Shown here piece after piece: positions 27,591 through 37,238 of a DNA stretch of 64,000 bases (position 1 is its first letter; the number at the start of each line of letters is the position of its first letter). This stretch comes from Paenibacillus pectinilyticus (GTDB lineage Bacteria > Bacillota > Bacilli > Paenibacillales > NBRC-103111). The stretch spans positions 186,001 through 250,000 of the forward strand of contig NZ_LYPC01000030.1 in the NCBI RefSeq assembly GCF_001700435.1. The letters are read 5' to 3'. Position numbers and translations under genes: made by a program. The notes beneath the pieces are model-generated. The model was given only the letters and a program-made list of their open reading frames with translations. It was not told the origin of the DNA and ran no database searches.

Positions 27591-27905
27591 CGGGAGTTCA
27601 TCCTATCTTCTCGGTGTAGGTAAGGTAACCAAACACTTCGAGATTTGGGGAGGTACCCCTTTTTTCGCATCTTAAAAACTCAATCGTGGTAAGGCTTTTG
27701 ATTATGAAATTGATTCAAGTTAGAAATGATTCAGTTTTAAGATATACTGGACAATGGGAAGTTCTCATAGAAAAATAACCCAATCTAGTGAAATCATGAT
27801 ATCCTAAGGTTCCGACACCAAAAAGGAGATCAATCGCTGAAAGGGTTACATCTAGTAGTTTACCCGATTTCAAAGCGATTATTATGACAGTAGGGGTGTG
27901 AATGA

Positions 27906-28988
27906 ATGGCAACGATTAAGGATGTGGCGGAACGTGCGGGGCTATCCACTACACTAGTCTCTCGGTTTCTGAATGGGCGGACGGGTGTGAGTCCCGATTC
28001 GAAAGTGAAGATTCAGTTGGCTATTAAGGAACTGAATTATCGGCCTAATGGAATCGCACGCTCGCTTGTCCTTCAGAAGACACATAGCATAGGCATTGTA
28101 CTTGACAATATCGGAGCTCCGTTCGTCGCTCGCCTCATATCGGGACTTGAGCAGGGAGCGGAAGACTTCGACAAAGAGAACGAATACAACTTGCTATTTT
28201 GCTCCTCCAAGGGCAACTTGCAGAAGAAGAAGCGGCATATTAACTACCTGACGCAGGGACGCGTAGACGGCATCATTATTTATGGCAGCTTGACGACCGA
28301 CGATACATTAATCCGCGAGTTGTCGGATTCGACCTTTCCGTTTCTACTAATCGAGAATGACGTGGACAACGTCGACGTCGACAAGGTGATAATCGATAAC
28401 GTGGAGGGCGCCTACCAGGCGACAGAACTGTTGATTAAGCAGGGTCATCGTCGCATTGCGCATATGGCGGGCAATATGAATTTGAAAATTACGCTCGAGC
28501 GGATGAATGGATATATTCTCGCGCTGCAGGATAACCAGATTCCGGTGCAGAGCGACCTTATTCTGTATCCGACGTTCGAGTTAGCTGAGGAGCAGCCGTC
28601 GCAGGAGTCGAACTTTCGCAGCGGCCGCGCGTATTACGACGCGGGCTATCGTGAGATGAAGAAGTTGATCGACGGAGGCGGGGAAATGCCGGAGGCGATC
28701 TTCTTCGCGAGCGACATCTCTGCATTCGGGGCGATTCAAGCGATGGAAGAGGCGGGCATCCGTGTGCCGGAAGACGTATCGGTCGTCGGCTTCGACGACG
28801 AGACGCCGTCGGACTACAATAGCGGCTGCAAGCCGATTACGACGATGCGTCAGCCGCTGTACAATCTCGGCTATACCGGGATCAAGCGGCTTATTGCGAT
28901 CATCAACGACCCAGAGCTGCCTAAGGAGAAGGTTGTGTTGAAAGCGAAGCTGATCGTCAGGGATAGCTGTCAAGCAAGATTGCGATGA
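27906..28988 (+). CDS. LacI-family repressor of the GH9-ABC locus
   Basis: 360 residues; ATG 27906 after AGGGGTGTGAATGA. The DNA-binding head is canonical (MATIKDVAERAGLSTTLVSR, with hinge region LNYRPNGIARSL). The periplasmic-binding-like sensor domain follows to the end, with GFDDETPSDYNSG near residue 295. A palindrome with LacI-type central CG overlaps the promoter downstream, so this is the probable repressor of the GH9, binding protein and permease genes. The ligand is presumably an oligosaccharide. Confidence 0.92.
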   Translation: MATIKDVAERAGLSTTLVSRFLNGRTGVSPDSKVKIQLAIKELNYRPNGIARSLVLQKTHSIGIVLDNIGAPFVARLISGLEQGAEDFDKENEYNLLFCSSKGNLQKKKRHINYLTQGRVDGIIIYGSLTTDDTLIRELSDSTFPFLLIENDVDNVDVDKVIIDNVEGAYQATELLIKQGHRRIAHMAGNMNLKITLERMNGYILALQDNQIPVQSDLILYPTFELAEEQPSQESNFRSGRAYYDAGYREMKKLIDGGGEMPEAIFFASDISAFGAIQAMEEAGIRVPEDVSVVGFDDETPSDYNSGCKPITTMRQPLYNLGYTGIKRLIAIINDPELPKEKVVLKAKLIVRDSCQARLR

Positions 28989-29042
28989 ATGAATAGTTGA
29001 AAAGCAATAGGATGTGTAACGCAACACATCATTTTCTACATA

Positions 29043-29096
29043 GCCGAACGAGGTCTGGTTTAATCCAGTCGCTTGTTCGGTTTGTTTTGTTTTGTC
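29043..29096 (+). terminator. terminator after the LacI gene
   Basis: CCGAAC and CTGG pair with CCAG and GTTCGG, followed by TTTGTTTTGTTTT. It isolates the regulator from the operon downstream. Confidence 0.75.
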
Positions 29097-29160
29097 TAAA
29101 ATATGCTATAAATAAAGGGAATTTGAAGAAAGTAATCTTGAAGATAATTCAATAATGATA

Positions 29161-29189
29161 TTGACGGCATACAAAACGGCTGATATATT
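29161..29189 (+). promoter_or_regulatory. sigma-A promoter of the GH9 operon
   Basis: TTGACG and TATATT are separated by exactly 17 bases. The -10 hexamer lies inside the left arm of the 36-bp palindrome, so a bound repressor would cover the promoter. Confidence 0.75.
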
Positions 29190-29218
29190 AAGTGTGTATC
29201 GATACACACTTAATATAT
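29183..29218. promoter_or_regulatory. 36-bp perfect palindrome, probable LacI operator
   Basis: The left half ATATATTAAGTGTGTATC is followed directly by its exact reverse complement. The centre TGTATCGATACA has the CG dyad typical of LacI-family operators. It covers the -10 and the start of transcription. Confidence 0.75.
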
Positions 29219-29564
29219 ATCGAATAGCTTGTTAGCTATCAAGAGCGGAATGGAGAAAATAGCTATGATAAATCTTTTGTTCAACAAGCAGTTGTAGGAT
29301 AGGGAAATGATTCATTGTGCGCTATTTTAGCCGAATATGAGTACTTCGAGAGATCACTTGCAGCTACACTGATCCTGAAGAGCAGAGCGCTGGACAGCTT
29401 CAATAGCTTGGCTGTTTGACGGTTAGTAAGCAGAGTGACATGGTGTTAAACGATGTACATATGTGTTCATACCAAAGTGGAAAACAAGGAGGCGGGGGCT
29501 CGTAGGTGCTGCATGGACAGGGCTTGCGAGAAGATTACCTAGAGCAAGAGGAGAAGAGACATAC
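29219..29564 (+). other. unusually long leader before the GH9 gene
   Basis: About 340 bases separate the predicted transcription start from the ATG at 29565. A ten-codon ORF (ATG 29265, after GGAATGGAGAAAATAGCT) and an open frame from GTG 29463 into the GH9 gene lie here; neither looks like a family protein. No known riboswitch was recognised. Confidence 0.4.
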
Positions 29565-31994
29565 ATGTACAAGCAATTACTTCAAGATATTAAACAGTCG
29601 GGTTACATTCATCGCCCATTGCCTCGATATACGGAGCATTCGTTAGAAGAAGCTCAGAAGAGGCTGCAAGTCCTTGATTCTCAAATGATATATCGTGCTG
29701 GAGAGACAAGCGTGGATGCATGGACGTTCAAGGGTGTAGGTGAAATGAAGGTAGATCGGGATCAATCGTTAATGATCATATCACCGACGGTGATGCCGCA
29801 TTGGCCGGAAGGCGCTCCTGAAGACGGGGATTATACCAATTTTGGAGAGGCATGGTTGACGCATAAAATTGATGGCCAGAATTGGGAGCGCTTCAATCGG
29901 CTCGCAATCGAATTAAAAGCGGATTTTCAAGGCACGCCGAATACGTACATTATGATCAAATTCCGTAATGAGGGAGTTATCCCAATTCCCGATCTGTATT
30001 TCCGAGAAGGGGTACATGGGATTAACGTATCGGACACAGCATGGAACACCGTGTACTTGAACATTGCGGATCTGCCGCGTGATGTGATTACTGAGATTGA
30101 AATCGGATACTTCTTGAACGGGAAGACACATGCGACGGGAGATTGGATGAAACTCAACGTTCGATCGATTCAATTGGAGCTGGTCGATCAACAGGAAGTT
30201 ACGAAGGGGTGGGCGCCAAGTCCGCGTGAAATTGTATTCTCTCACTCTGGATACCGAGCAGGAAGTGTCAAGACGGCTCTAGCACAGCATTTGGACGCTG
30301 AACAGTTCCACATTGTCCGTGAGACAAAAGATGAAATTGTATTTTCAGGAAGAATTGAACTGGTGGAAACGGGCATTGGGCAGTTTCAATGGATGGATTT
30401 CACGCCAGTGACAGATGAAGGTCGCTATTTGATCCAGGCAGGAGATTCGGTTTCACAGCCGTTTACAATCGGGACGTCAGCGGATGTATGGCAAGCTTCG
30501 ATCTGGAAGTCGTTGAACTTCGTGTTCTGTGAACGCTGCGGCTATCCGGTTCCTGGCATACATGGTACTTGCCATGGAGATGTTATCGCGCAGCATAACG
30601 GAACTAAGCTTGCGTTTCATGGCGGATGGCATGATGCGGGGGATGTATCCCAACAAATGATTCAGACCGCAGAAGTGACTCAGGCATTGTTCGAGTTAGC
30701 AGAGCAGATGAAGCCGCTGGACGAAGATTTGTATCTACGATTAATAGAAGAAGGGGAATGGGGCCTGGATTTCATACTGAAGATGCGGTTCGGCGACGGC
30801 TATCGTGCGACAAGCGCCGGGATCACGCGTTGGACGGACGGACGGATCGGCAATTTGGATGATTGTGCAGCGCGTGTACACAATCAAGCATATGAAAATT
30901 TCTATTGCGCGGGGATTGAAGCAAGTGTTCACTCCCGTCTACCGAATGAAGCCTTGTCTTGGCACTTGTTAGACATAGCGAAGGAGGATTTCCAATATGC
31001 GCTCGATGTGTACGAGGAAGTCGGCTTCGACCAAAAACCGATATTCTGGGAGCATACCTATCAAACCTCAGAGAGCTTGTATATGGCTACGGCATCTTGG
31101 GCGGCTTCCATGCTGTATAAGGAGACTCAAGATGCATTCTATGCCGAGAAAGCGGCTGAATTTATCCGTTATGTGCAGCAGTCACAGGAGTTAGATGGCA
31201 TTAGATTGCATGACGACACGGCAATTCGAGGATTTTTCTACCGCAATCCAGCGAAAAAAGTCATTCAACACTTCAATCATCAGGCACGTGAACATCTGTA
31301 CTTGCAGGCGCTCGTCGCTGTTCATGAGACACAGCCTCTGCATGCTGAAGCGAATAGCTGGCTCGTATCGATTCAAGCGTATGGAGAGTACCTAAAGCAT
31401 TTAAGTGCCTATACGGCTCCGTATCCGATGATATCAAGCGGACTCTATTTGGCGGATGAGCATTTGGATGAGAAGAGCTTCGGATATCAACACTTGCTTG
31501 TTGATGAACAAGCGCATGAAGATTACAAGCTGCAATTGAAGGAAGGTGTCCAGTTATCCGATGAGGTGTACTTGCGCCGGTTCCCGGTGTGGTTCTCCTT
31601 TAAAGGCAATAACGCGATTCTACTGTCCACCGGCAAAGCGGCATCGATCGTCGGTCGCTATCTAAACGATAACACGTTGTTGAATATTGCAGAGGGGCAG
31701 TTGCAGTGGATCGTTGGAAAGAACCCTTTCGGCCAATCTCTGATGTATGGCGAAGGGTACCGATATGCGCAGCAATATTCGGTGCTTAGCGGTGAAATGA
31801 CCGGTGAGATCCCAGTTGGTGTACAAACCTTCGGCAATGAGGATGTGCCTTACTGGCCGCAATTCAACAATGCCACCTATAAGGAAGTGTGGGTTGGACT
31901 TGCCGGTAAATGGATGTCCCTGCTTGCGGATCTGTACGCAGTAGATACCGGTTTTGGAGTTGCAAGGAAGAGCAAGGCAAAGCCGGGAGATTAG
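29565..31994 (+). CDS. glycoside hydrolase family 9 enzyme with N-terminal Ig-like domain
   Basis: 809 residues from ATG 29565, chosen because AGAGGAG lies about 11 bases upstream and the N-terminus from GTG 29463 is Arg-rich and unlike the family. An Ig-like CelD_N-type domain (about residues 240-310) precedes the (alpha/alpha)6 catalytic domain. GGWHDAGDVSQQ near residue 360 holds the paired aspartates (nucleophile side); IVGKNPFGQSLMYGEGYR and the acid-bearing C-terminal region follow. No signal peptide, so it probably acts in the cytoplasm on imported cello- or related oligosaccharides. Confidence 0.85.
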   Translation: MYKQLLQDIKQSGYIHRPLPRYTEHSLEEAQKRLQVLDSQMIYRAGETSVDAWTFKGVGEMKVDRDQSLMIISPTVMPHWPEGAPEDGDYTNFGEAWLTHKIDGQNWERFNRLAIELKADFQGTPNTYIMIKFRNEGVIPIPDLYFREGVHGINVSDTAWNTVYLNIADLPRDVITEIEIGYFLNGKTHATGDWMKLNVRSIQLELVDQQEVTKGWAPSPREIVFSHSGYRAGSVKTALAQHLDAEQFHIVRETKDEIVFSGRIELVETGIGQFQWMDFTPVTDEGRYLIQAGDSVSQPFTIGTSADVWQASIWKSLNFVFCERCGYPVPGIHGTCHGDVIAQHNGTKLAFHGGWHDAGDVSQQMIQTAEVTQALFELAEQMKPLDEDLYLRLIEEGEWGLDFILKMRFGDGYRATSAGITRWTDGRIGNLDDCAARVHNQAYENFYCAGIEASVHSRLPNEALSWHLLDIAKEDFQYALDVYEEVGFDQKPIFWEHTYQTSESLYMATASWAASMLYKETQDAFYAEKAAEFIRYVQQSQELDGIRLHDDTAIRGFFYRNPAKKVIQHFNHQAREHLYLQALVAVHETQPLHAEANSWLVSIQAYGEYLKHLSAYTAPYPMISSGLYLADEHLDEKSFGYQHLLVDEQAHEDYKLQLKEGVQLSDEVYLRRFPVWFSFKGNNAILLSTGKAASIVGRYLNDNTLLNIAEGQLQWIVGKNPFGQSLMYGEGYRYAQQYSVLSGEMTGEIPVGVQTFGNEDVPYWPQFNNATYKEVWVGLAGKWMSLLADLYAVDTGFGVARKSKAKPGD

Positions 31995-32030
31995 GTTTAA
32001 TCGAATATCAAATTAATGGAGGTCATGTAA

Positions 32031-33398
32031 ATGAAGAAAATGTTATTCTCAGTAATGTCCTTGATGTTGGTATCATCCGTTGCATTAACAGGGTGCAGTT
32101 CTAACCCAGGGGATGCTGCTTCTCCCGCAGCAAGCAAAGAGGCATCCGAATCCCAAGCCGGGAAGCCGGTTGAGATTACATTCCGTCATGCGCTTATTGG
32201 AGAAAGAAGACAAAAGACATTAGATATTACCATGCAAGCCATCAAAAAGATGGAAAAAGAAGTGCCTGGCTTAAAGGTTAAATTGGATGGCGTCGATGGA
32301 GAGGTCAATCGTAAAGATAAAATTAGGGGAGAAATGGCATCGGGGAGAGTGCCGGAGATATTCGATGCATTCGGAAGCCCGGATGTGAAAATGTTTGCGA
32401 AGGAAGGCAAGGTATTGGATATTACGCCGATCCTGACAGAACTCGGGATTAAGGATAAATTCACGAACCTAGAAGCATGGACGCTGGATGGCAAAGTCTA
32501 TGGTTTGCCAATGGCTGCCGGGGCAGAAGGCGTGTATTACAATAAAGCTTATTTTGAAGCGAAAGGCTTGAAGGTACCTCAAACATATGACGAACTTATA
32601 ACGCTGATGGAGAAAATTAAAGCAGATGGAAAGATTCCATTCTCTGGCGCTTCGAAGAGCGCATGGATTCCATTGATGTTGACGAACCAAATCTGGTCAC
32701 GACTAGCCGGTCCGGATGTAACTTCGAAGTTCTCGACTGGTAAAGCAAAGTGGACAGATCCTGCAGTTACTGAGGCATTCCGAGTTCATAAGGATTGGGT
32801 AAATCAAGGATACTTCAAAAAAGCCCAATTGGGACTTGAGTATGCAGATTACAATACACAATTCATAAATGGCGAGTCTGTGATGATGTTTGACGGAAGC
32901 TGGGCAGCTTCATTATTCCAAGAAGGCGGAGCGGGTGTTGGGATGGCTTCCAAAGTGGGCTTCTTCAACTTCCCTTCGATGTCGAAAGGCGTGGGAGACC
33001 AGACATCGTTAATGCAGGATATGAACAACGGTTATGCCTTCTCAGCAGATGTTGCCAAGGATCCGCAAAAAATGGCTGCGGTGAAATCATTCATTAAAAA
33101 TTTCTATACCGAAGACATGCAGATGCAATTTCTCGTTCAAATGGGCTCACTGCCTTGCATGAAACTTGATGAAGCAAAAGTCAAAGCAAGCGTAAAAGAT
33201 CCATTGTTGCTGGAGATCATGTCGGTACTGCTGCATTCTACTTCTTCCTATTCGGCTTTTGATGCCTTAGTGTCTGCGGATGTAACGACGGAAATCGGCA
33301 CTCAAATTCAAAAGCTGATTGATAATAAGACAACACCTGAGGCTGCTGCTGCGTCCATTCAAAAAGTTCAAGACGAAGCGAATGCCGACGCAAAATAA
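32031..33398 (+). CDS. sugar ABC transporter substrate-binding lipoprotein
   Basis: 455 residues, 36 bases after the GH9 gene with GGAGGTCATGTAA before ATG. The lipobox is VALTGCSS, with cysteine at about residue 22. Family 1 solute-binding fold: VYGLPMAAGAEGVYYNKAYF and FINGESVMMFDGSWAAS are typical. It binds an oligosaccharide outside the membrane and delivers it to the two permeases encoded next. No ATPase gene is present, as in many Paenibacillus systems that share an MsmX-type ATPase. Confidence 0.92.
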   Translation: MKKMLFSVMSLMLVSSVALTGCSSNPGDAASPAASKEASESQAGKPVEITFRHALIGERRQKTLDITMQAIKKMEKEVPGLKVKLDGVDGEVNRKDKIRGEMASGRVPEIFDAFGSPDVKMFAKEGKVLDITPILTELGIKDKFTNLEAWTLDGKVYGLPMAAGAEGVYYNKAYFEAKGLKVPQTYDELITLMEKIKADGKIPFSGASKSAWIPLMLTNQIWSRLAGPDVTSKFSTGKAKWTDPAVTEAFRVHKDWVNQGYFKKAQLGLEYADYNTQFINGESVMMFDGSWAASLFQEGGAGVGMASKVGFFNFPSMSKGVGDQTSLMQDMNNGYAFSADVAKDPQKMAAVKSFIKNFYTEDMQMQFLVQMGSLPCMKLDEAKVKASVKDPLLLEIMSVLLHSTSSYSAFDALVSADVTTEIGTQIQKLIDNKTTPEAAAASIQKVQDEANADAK

Positions 33399-33496
33399 TA
33401 TCTGTGTAATGTGACTTGTGTGGCGTCCCTGATCGAAGAGAAGGTGACGCCACACAAGTTGTTAGATGAAGAAACTGGTAAGGTGGTGTGGCTTCT

Positions 33497-34381
33497 ATGA
33501 ACAAGACATTAAAAAGTCCGATAACCTATTTATTTTTCATTGTTCCTGCGCTTGTCTTATTGATTATGTTCTTCATTTATCCTCTCATTAGTTCGCTCTA
33601 TTACAGCTTTACGAACTGGAACGGGATATCTGAACATGCGAAATACATTGGCTTCCAAAACTATACGAAAGCGCTGACAGATCCGGTCTTCTGGAACTCC
33701 GTTAAAAATAACGGTTATTTCATTCTATTCTCTGTCTTTATCCAAGTACCGATCACGATCGTTGCTTCACTTATGATTGCGAATGTAAAGAAGCTTCAAG
33801 GCTTGTATAAAACGGCGATATTCATGCCCACTGTGATGTCGACAGCCGTCATCGGCATATTATGGGGATTCATCTATAACTATGATGTAGGTCTGCTTAA
33901 TAAAATAATTGTGTTCTTCGGAGGAGCGCCGATCGATTGGCTAGGCAGCTCGAAGACGGCGATGCTGTCGATTCTGATTACCAACTGCTGGCAGTGGTCT
34001 GGGTTCTACATTATTACGATTCTTGCAGCCATTCTCACGATTCCGAAAGAGTTGGACGAGGCGGCAGAGATCGATGGTGCAACAGGTTTTCAACGTGTGA
34101 GAACAATTACGATGCCGCTGATCGTTCCAGTTATCAGCGTTGTCATTATGTTATCCGTGGCCGGTTCCATGAAGGCGGCGGACATTATTATCGTAATGAC
34201 GAAGGGTGGGCCAGCAGGTTCGACCGATGTCATGGCAACCTATATGATCAAATATGCGATCACGAACTTCAAATATGGTTATGGCAACGCCTTATCCTTC
34301 TTGATCTTTATTTTCACGATGGCGATTACTGTCATCTATCAAGTCTTATTTGCTAGACGTGCTGAAAGGGTTGATTACTAA
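33497..34381 (+). CDS. sugar ABC permease, MalF/UgpA type
   Basis: 294 residues from ATG 33497 (AAGGTGG ten bases upstream); an in-frame GTG at 33488 is less likely. Six hydrophobic segments and the EAA loop DEAAEIDGATGFQRVRTITMPL near residue 190, which contacts the ATPase. The stop codon overlaps the next start by one base (TAATG). Confidence 0.92.
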   Translation: MNKTLKSPITYLFFIVPALVLLIMFFIYPLISSLYYSFTNWNGISEHAKYIGFQNYTKALTDPVFWNSVKNNGYFILFSVFIQVPITIVASLMIANVKKLQGLYKTAIFMPTVMSTAVIGILWGFIYNYDVGLLNKIIVFFGGAPIDWLGSSKTAMLSILITNCWQWSGFYIITILAAILTIPKELDEAAEIDGATGFQRVRTITMPLIVPVISVVIMLSVAGSMKAADIIIVMTKGGPAGSTDVMATYMIKYAITNFKYGYGNALSFLIFIFTMAITVIYQVLFARRAERVDY

Positions 34382-35211
34382 TGATGAGAGCGCTGAAAAA
34401 AAGCGGAAATCACATATTTTTGATGGCGTATTTGCTCATCATTTTGTTTCCATTTCTTTTCGTGATTTTCTCCTCGTTGAAATTGAACAATGCGGAAATT
34501 GCATTAAATCCGTTCGGTTTACCGAAGCAACTGAAGTGGGAAAATTATGTGGATGCTTGGGTAAATGCGAAGATTAATGTTTATTTCTTTAATAGTTTAT
34601 ATATTTCGGTGCTGTCCTCAACGCTGACGATTGTGATTTCATCGATGGTGGCTTTCGCCGTTACGCGTATGAGGTATAAGAAGATAAGTGCAATTATTTT
34701 CAGTATCTTATTGCTAGGTATGCTCATTCCGAACACTTCCTTGATGCTGCCGATCTACCTCTTGCTTCAAAAAATTGGGGTGCTGAATACCCATTTGGCT
34801 CTCATCATTCCTTATGTTGCTAATGCAATTCCGATTTCTGCGATTATCATTGCGGCATTCATGCGCTCCTTGCCTGCAGAGGTAGAAGAGGCGTCTGTCA
34901 TTGATGGCTTAAGTGCCAAAGGCATTTTTGTCCGAATCATAATGCCGCTCATAGGTCCCGCTATCGTTACTGTATTTATCATATCGTTTCTCGGCAACTG
35001 GAATGAATTTTTACTTGCAAATTACTTCTTATCGAACGATGCGCTGCGTACGTTGCCTGTAGGAATGGTTCAGTTCCGGGACGCGAAGCTGTCCAACTAC
35101 GCGCAGATGTCCGCGGGGATTGTATTCTGCGTTGTGCCGGTTATGCTCTTTTATGGCCTATTGCAAAAACAAATTATTGAGGGAGTTACTGCGGGAAGTG
35201 TGAAAGGGTAG
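34381..35211 (+). CDS. sugar ABC permease, MalG/UgpE type
   Basis: 276 residues. Six hydrophobic segments, EAA loop VEEASVIDGLSAKGIFVRIIMPL, and the family ending GVTAGSVKG. The start is coupled to the upstream gene by TAATGATG. It completes the import system for the GH9 substrate. Confidence 0.92.
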   Translation: MMRALKKSGNHIFLMAYLLIILFPFLFVIFSSLKLNNAEIALNPFGLPKQLKWENYVDAWVNAKINVYFFNSLYISVLSSTLTIVISSMVAFAVTRMRYKKISAIIFSILLLGMLIPNTSLMLPIYLLLQKIGVLNTHLALIIPYVANAIPISAIIIAAFMRSLPAEVEEASVIDGLSAKGIFVRIIMPLIGPAIVTVFIISFLGNWNEFLLANYFLSNDALRTLPVGMVQFRDAKLSNYAQMSAGIVFCVVPVMLFYGLLQKQIIEGVTAGSVKG

Positions 35212-35229
35212 TTCACTTGCTGTGCAAAG

Positions 35230-35267
35230 GATGCTGCGCTGATGGTTCAAGCGCCAGCATCTTTTTT
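35230..35267 (+). terminator. operon terminator
   Basis: GATGCTG and GC pair with GCGCCAGCATC, followed by TTTTTTAT. It ends the GH9-ABC operon. Confidence 0.8.
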
Positions 35268-35494
35268 ATGATGAGCAGTCCTTAAGAAACCTTTACACCT
35301 CGATGAAATAGAGCTTACAAAAGTCTTAGATAGAGTTAACATCATTTTCTTGTCATCCGACATGATTTTTAGATTACATTTTGGTGATAAAGTGGTGTTA
35401 AAATATTGTCTCAGAATCACTCAAGCATAGCGGGAAATTTGCCTCTCCATTCTTACGTCCTCCAAATTAAATACATAACAGAAAGTCTGAGTTC

Positions 35495-35695
35495 GTGGAT
35501 CTAGCAGGGGATTGGCAAGTAAGGTTAGATTCTAAGGATATCGGACTGTCCAATCAATGGTTTCAACAAGAATGGCAAGGGGAGCGAATTCGCCTGCCTG
35601 ACACTATCGGTGAGGCTGTCTTGGGCGAGAACCTCCTATGTCAATCCTCACACTTAACATCCGATGATGTGATGTTTTTAAGTGGGATTTGGTAA
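35495..35695 (+). pseudogene. GH2-type glycoside hydrolase, N-terminal remnant
   Basis: From GTG 35495 the frame reads DLAGDWQVRLDSKDIGLSNQ and RIRLPDTIGEAVLGE, matching the sugar-binding N-terminus of GH2 enzymes (consensus LxGxWxFxLDxxDxG and LPGTxxEAGxG). It stops at 35695 and the sequence to about 35900 holds only broken fragments such as RIYLNGYTVSWDE. The rest of the enzyme is missing. No other gene is visible in 35268-35952. Confidence 0.6.
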
Positions 35696-35952
35696 GCTGA
35701 ATCGTGAAAACCCCATTAATTTACACTGATCTCAAGATAGAATTGTCCGTACTCCGTTAAGATTGAACTAAACTATCCTAGATGAAGTTTAGGTACATAA
35801 AGTTGATACTTTGCGAATTTACTTGAATGGATATACCGTGAGTTGGGATGAAAGGGATTCTGAGAACTCCATTTTTAGGATATTAGGAGCTTTGTTGTAG
35901 CGCTTTGTGACGTGGTGGGGACTGAGACTCCCACTTCCCTAGCAGCGGCATC

Positions 35953-35985
35953 AAAAAAAGAACTTCCGCAGAAGTGCAGAAGTTC
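35953..35985 (-). terminator. terminator for alanine dehydrogenase
   Basis: On the minus strand GAACTTC pairs with GAAGTTC, with extra inner pairs (TGCA/TGCG region), followed by TTTTTTT. It begins 16 bases after the ald stop codon. Confidence 0.85.
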
Positions 35986-36000
35986 CCATTTATTAACATT

Positions 36001-37116
36001 TTATTGAAGAAGCGCAAAAATATCCGTATGCTCGAAGCCATGTGCCTCAGCAACTGCTTGATACGTAACATGGCCGAGCGCCACGTTAATACCTTTTGCA
36101 ATTGCTATGTTCTCAAGCGCTGCACGTGCGAAGCCTTTGCTGGCGATTTGCAAACCATAGGTTGTAGTGACGTTCGTCAACGCTAGCGTGGAAGTGCGTG
36201 CCACAGCTCCTGGCATGTTAGCAACTGCATAATGGATGACGCCGTGCTTCACGTAGGTTGGTTGATCATGCGTTGTAATGCGGTCGATGGTTGCGATCGA
36301 TCCGCCCTGGTCAATCGCAACATCAATGATAACGCTACCAGGGCTCATCGTTCTCACCATATCCTCGGTCACAAGCCGAGGAGCGCGTGCCCCTGGAATG
36401 AGCACTGCACCAATAACTAAATCAGCGTGGCGCACTGCTTCTGCAATGTTATAGGGGTTGGACATGATTGTTTTTACACGTCCGTGGAACTGGTCATCAA
36501 GCTGACGAAGCCGATCTGCGTTCAAATCAACAATTGTCACTTCGGCTCCGAGGCCAATGGCCATTTTCGCTGCATTTGCACCGACAATTCCACCGCCGAT
36601 AACAGTTACTCTACCTGGCTCTACGCCTGGTACACCGCCAAGCAGAATCCCTTTGCCGCCATGGGCTTTCTCTAGAAAGTGAGCACCGATCTGTACGGAC
36701 ATGCGTCCAGCCACTTCACTCATTGGCGTTAGCAAAGGTAAGCTGCCATTATCAAGTTGGATGGTTTCATATGCGATCGCAGTTACCTTTTTGCTAATCA
36801 GCGCATGCGTTAATTCAGCCTCTGGTGCCAAATGCAGATAGGTGTATAAAATCATCCCTTTATGAAAATATCCATATTCTTCAGGAAGCGGCTCTTTCAC
36901 TTTCACTACCATGTCCGAGGCCCATGCTTCAGCAGCGGTAGCAACAATTGTCGCCCCCGCATTCGTGTAATCCTCATCTGTAAATCCAATGCTATGACCT
37001 GCTAATGTTTCGATTCGAACATCATGTCCTGCTTTTTTGTATGAAAGTATCGAGCTCGGTGTCATACCAACGCGAAATTCATTATTTTTAATTTCCTTAG
37101 GAACACCAATAAGCAT
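36001..37116 (-). CDS. ald: alanine dehydrogenase
   Basis: 371 residues, the normal length. MLIGVPKEIKNNEFRVGMTP at the start, VVKVKEP (substrate lysine), YTYLHLAPE (catalytic histidine) and the NAD site GGGIVGANAAKMAIGLGAEV are all intact. It converts L-alanine to pyruvate and ammonia with NAD+, used for alanine catabolism and during sporulation. The PucR regulator lies directly upstream on the same strand, matching AdeR-ald in B. subtilis. Confidence 0.97.
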   Translation of the reverse strand: MLIGVPKEIKNNEFRVGMTPSSILSYKKAGHDVRIETLAGHSIGFTDEDYTNAGATIVATAAEAWASDMVVKVKEPLPEEYGYFHKGMILYTYLHLAPEAELTHALISKKVTAIAYETIQLDNGSLPLLTPMSEVAGRMSVQIGAHFLEKAHGGKGILLGGVPGVEPGRVTVIGGGIVGANAAKMAIGLGAEVTIVDLNADRLRQLDDQFHGRVKTIMSNPYNIAEAVRHADLVIGAVLIPGARAPRLVTEDMVRTMSPGSVIIDVAIDQGGSIATIDRITTHDQPTYVKHGVIHYAVANMPGAVARTSTLALTNVTTTYGLQIASKGFARAALENIAIAKGINVALGHVTYQAVAEAHGFEHTDIFALLQ

Positions 37117-37238
37117 GCTACATCAACCTCTCTTGAGGATCCCTTTAACTAAGGATCGCTCTCTGCTTGTTTCCAAGTATAAGAGAGATTCATGGCCGTT
37201 CCATTAGACATTTTGTCAAAAAGTAGAGTGAATTCTTT

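Noticed and set aside
29219..29564. T-box or other known riboswitch in the GH9 leader
   Set aside because: No T-box core or other aptamer consensus could be recognised.
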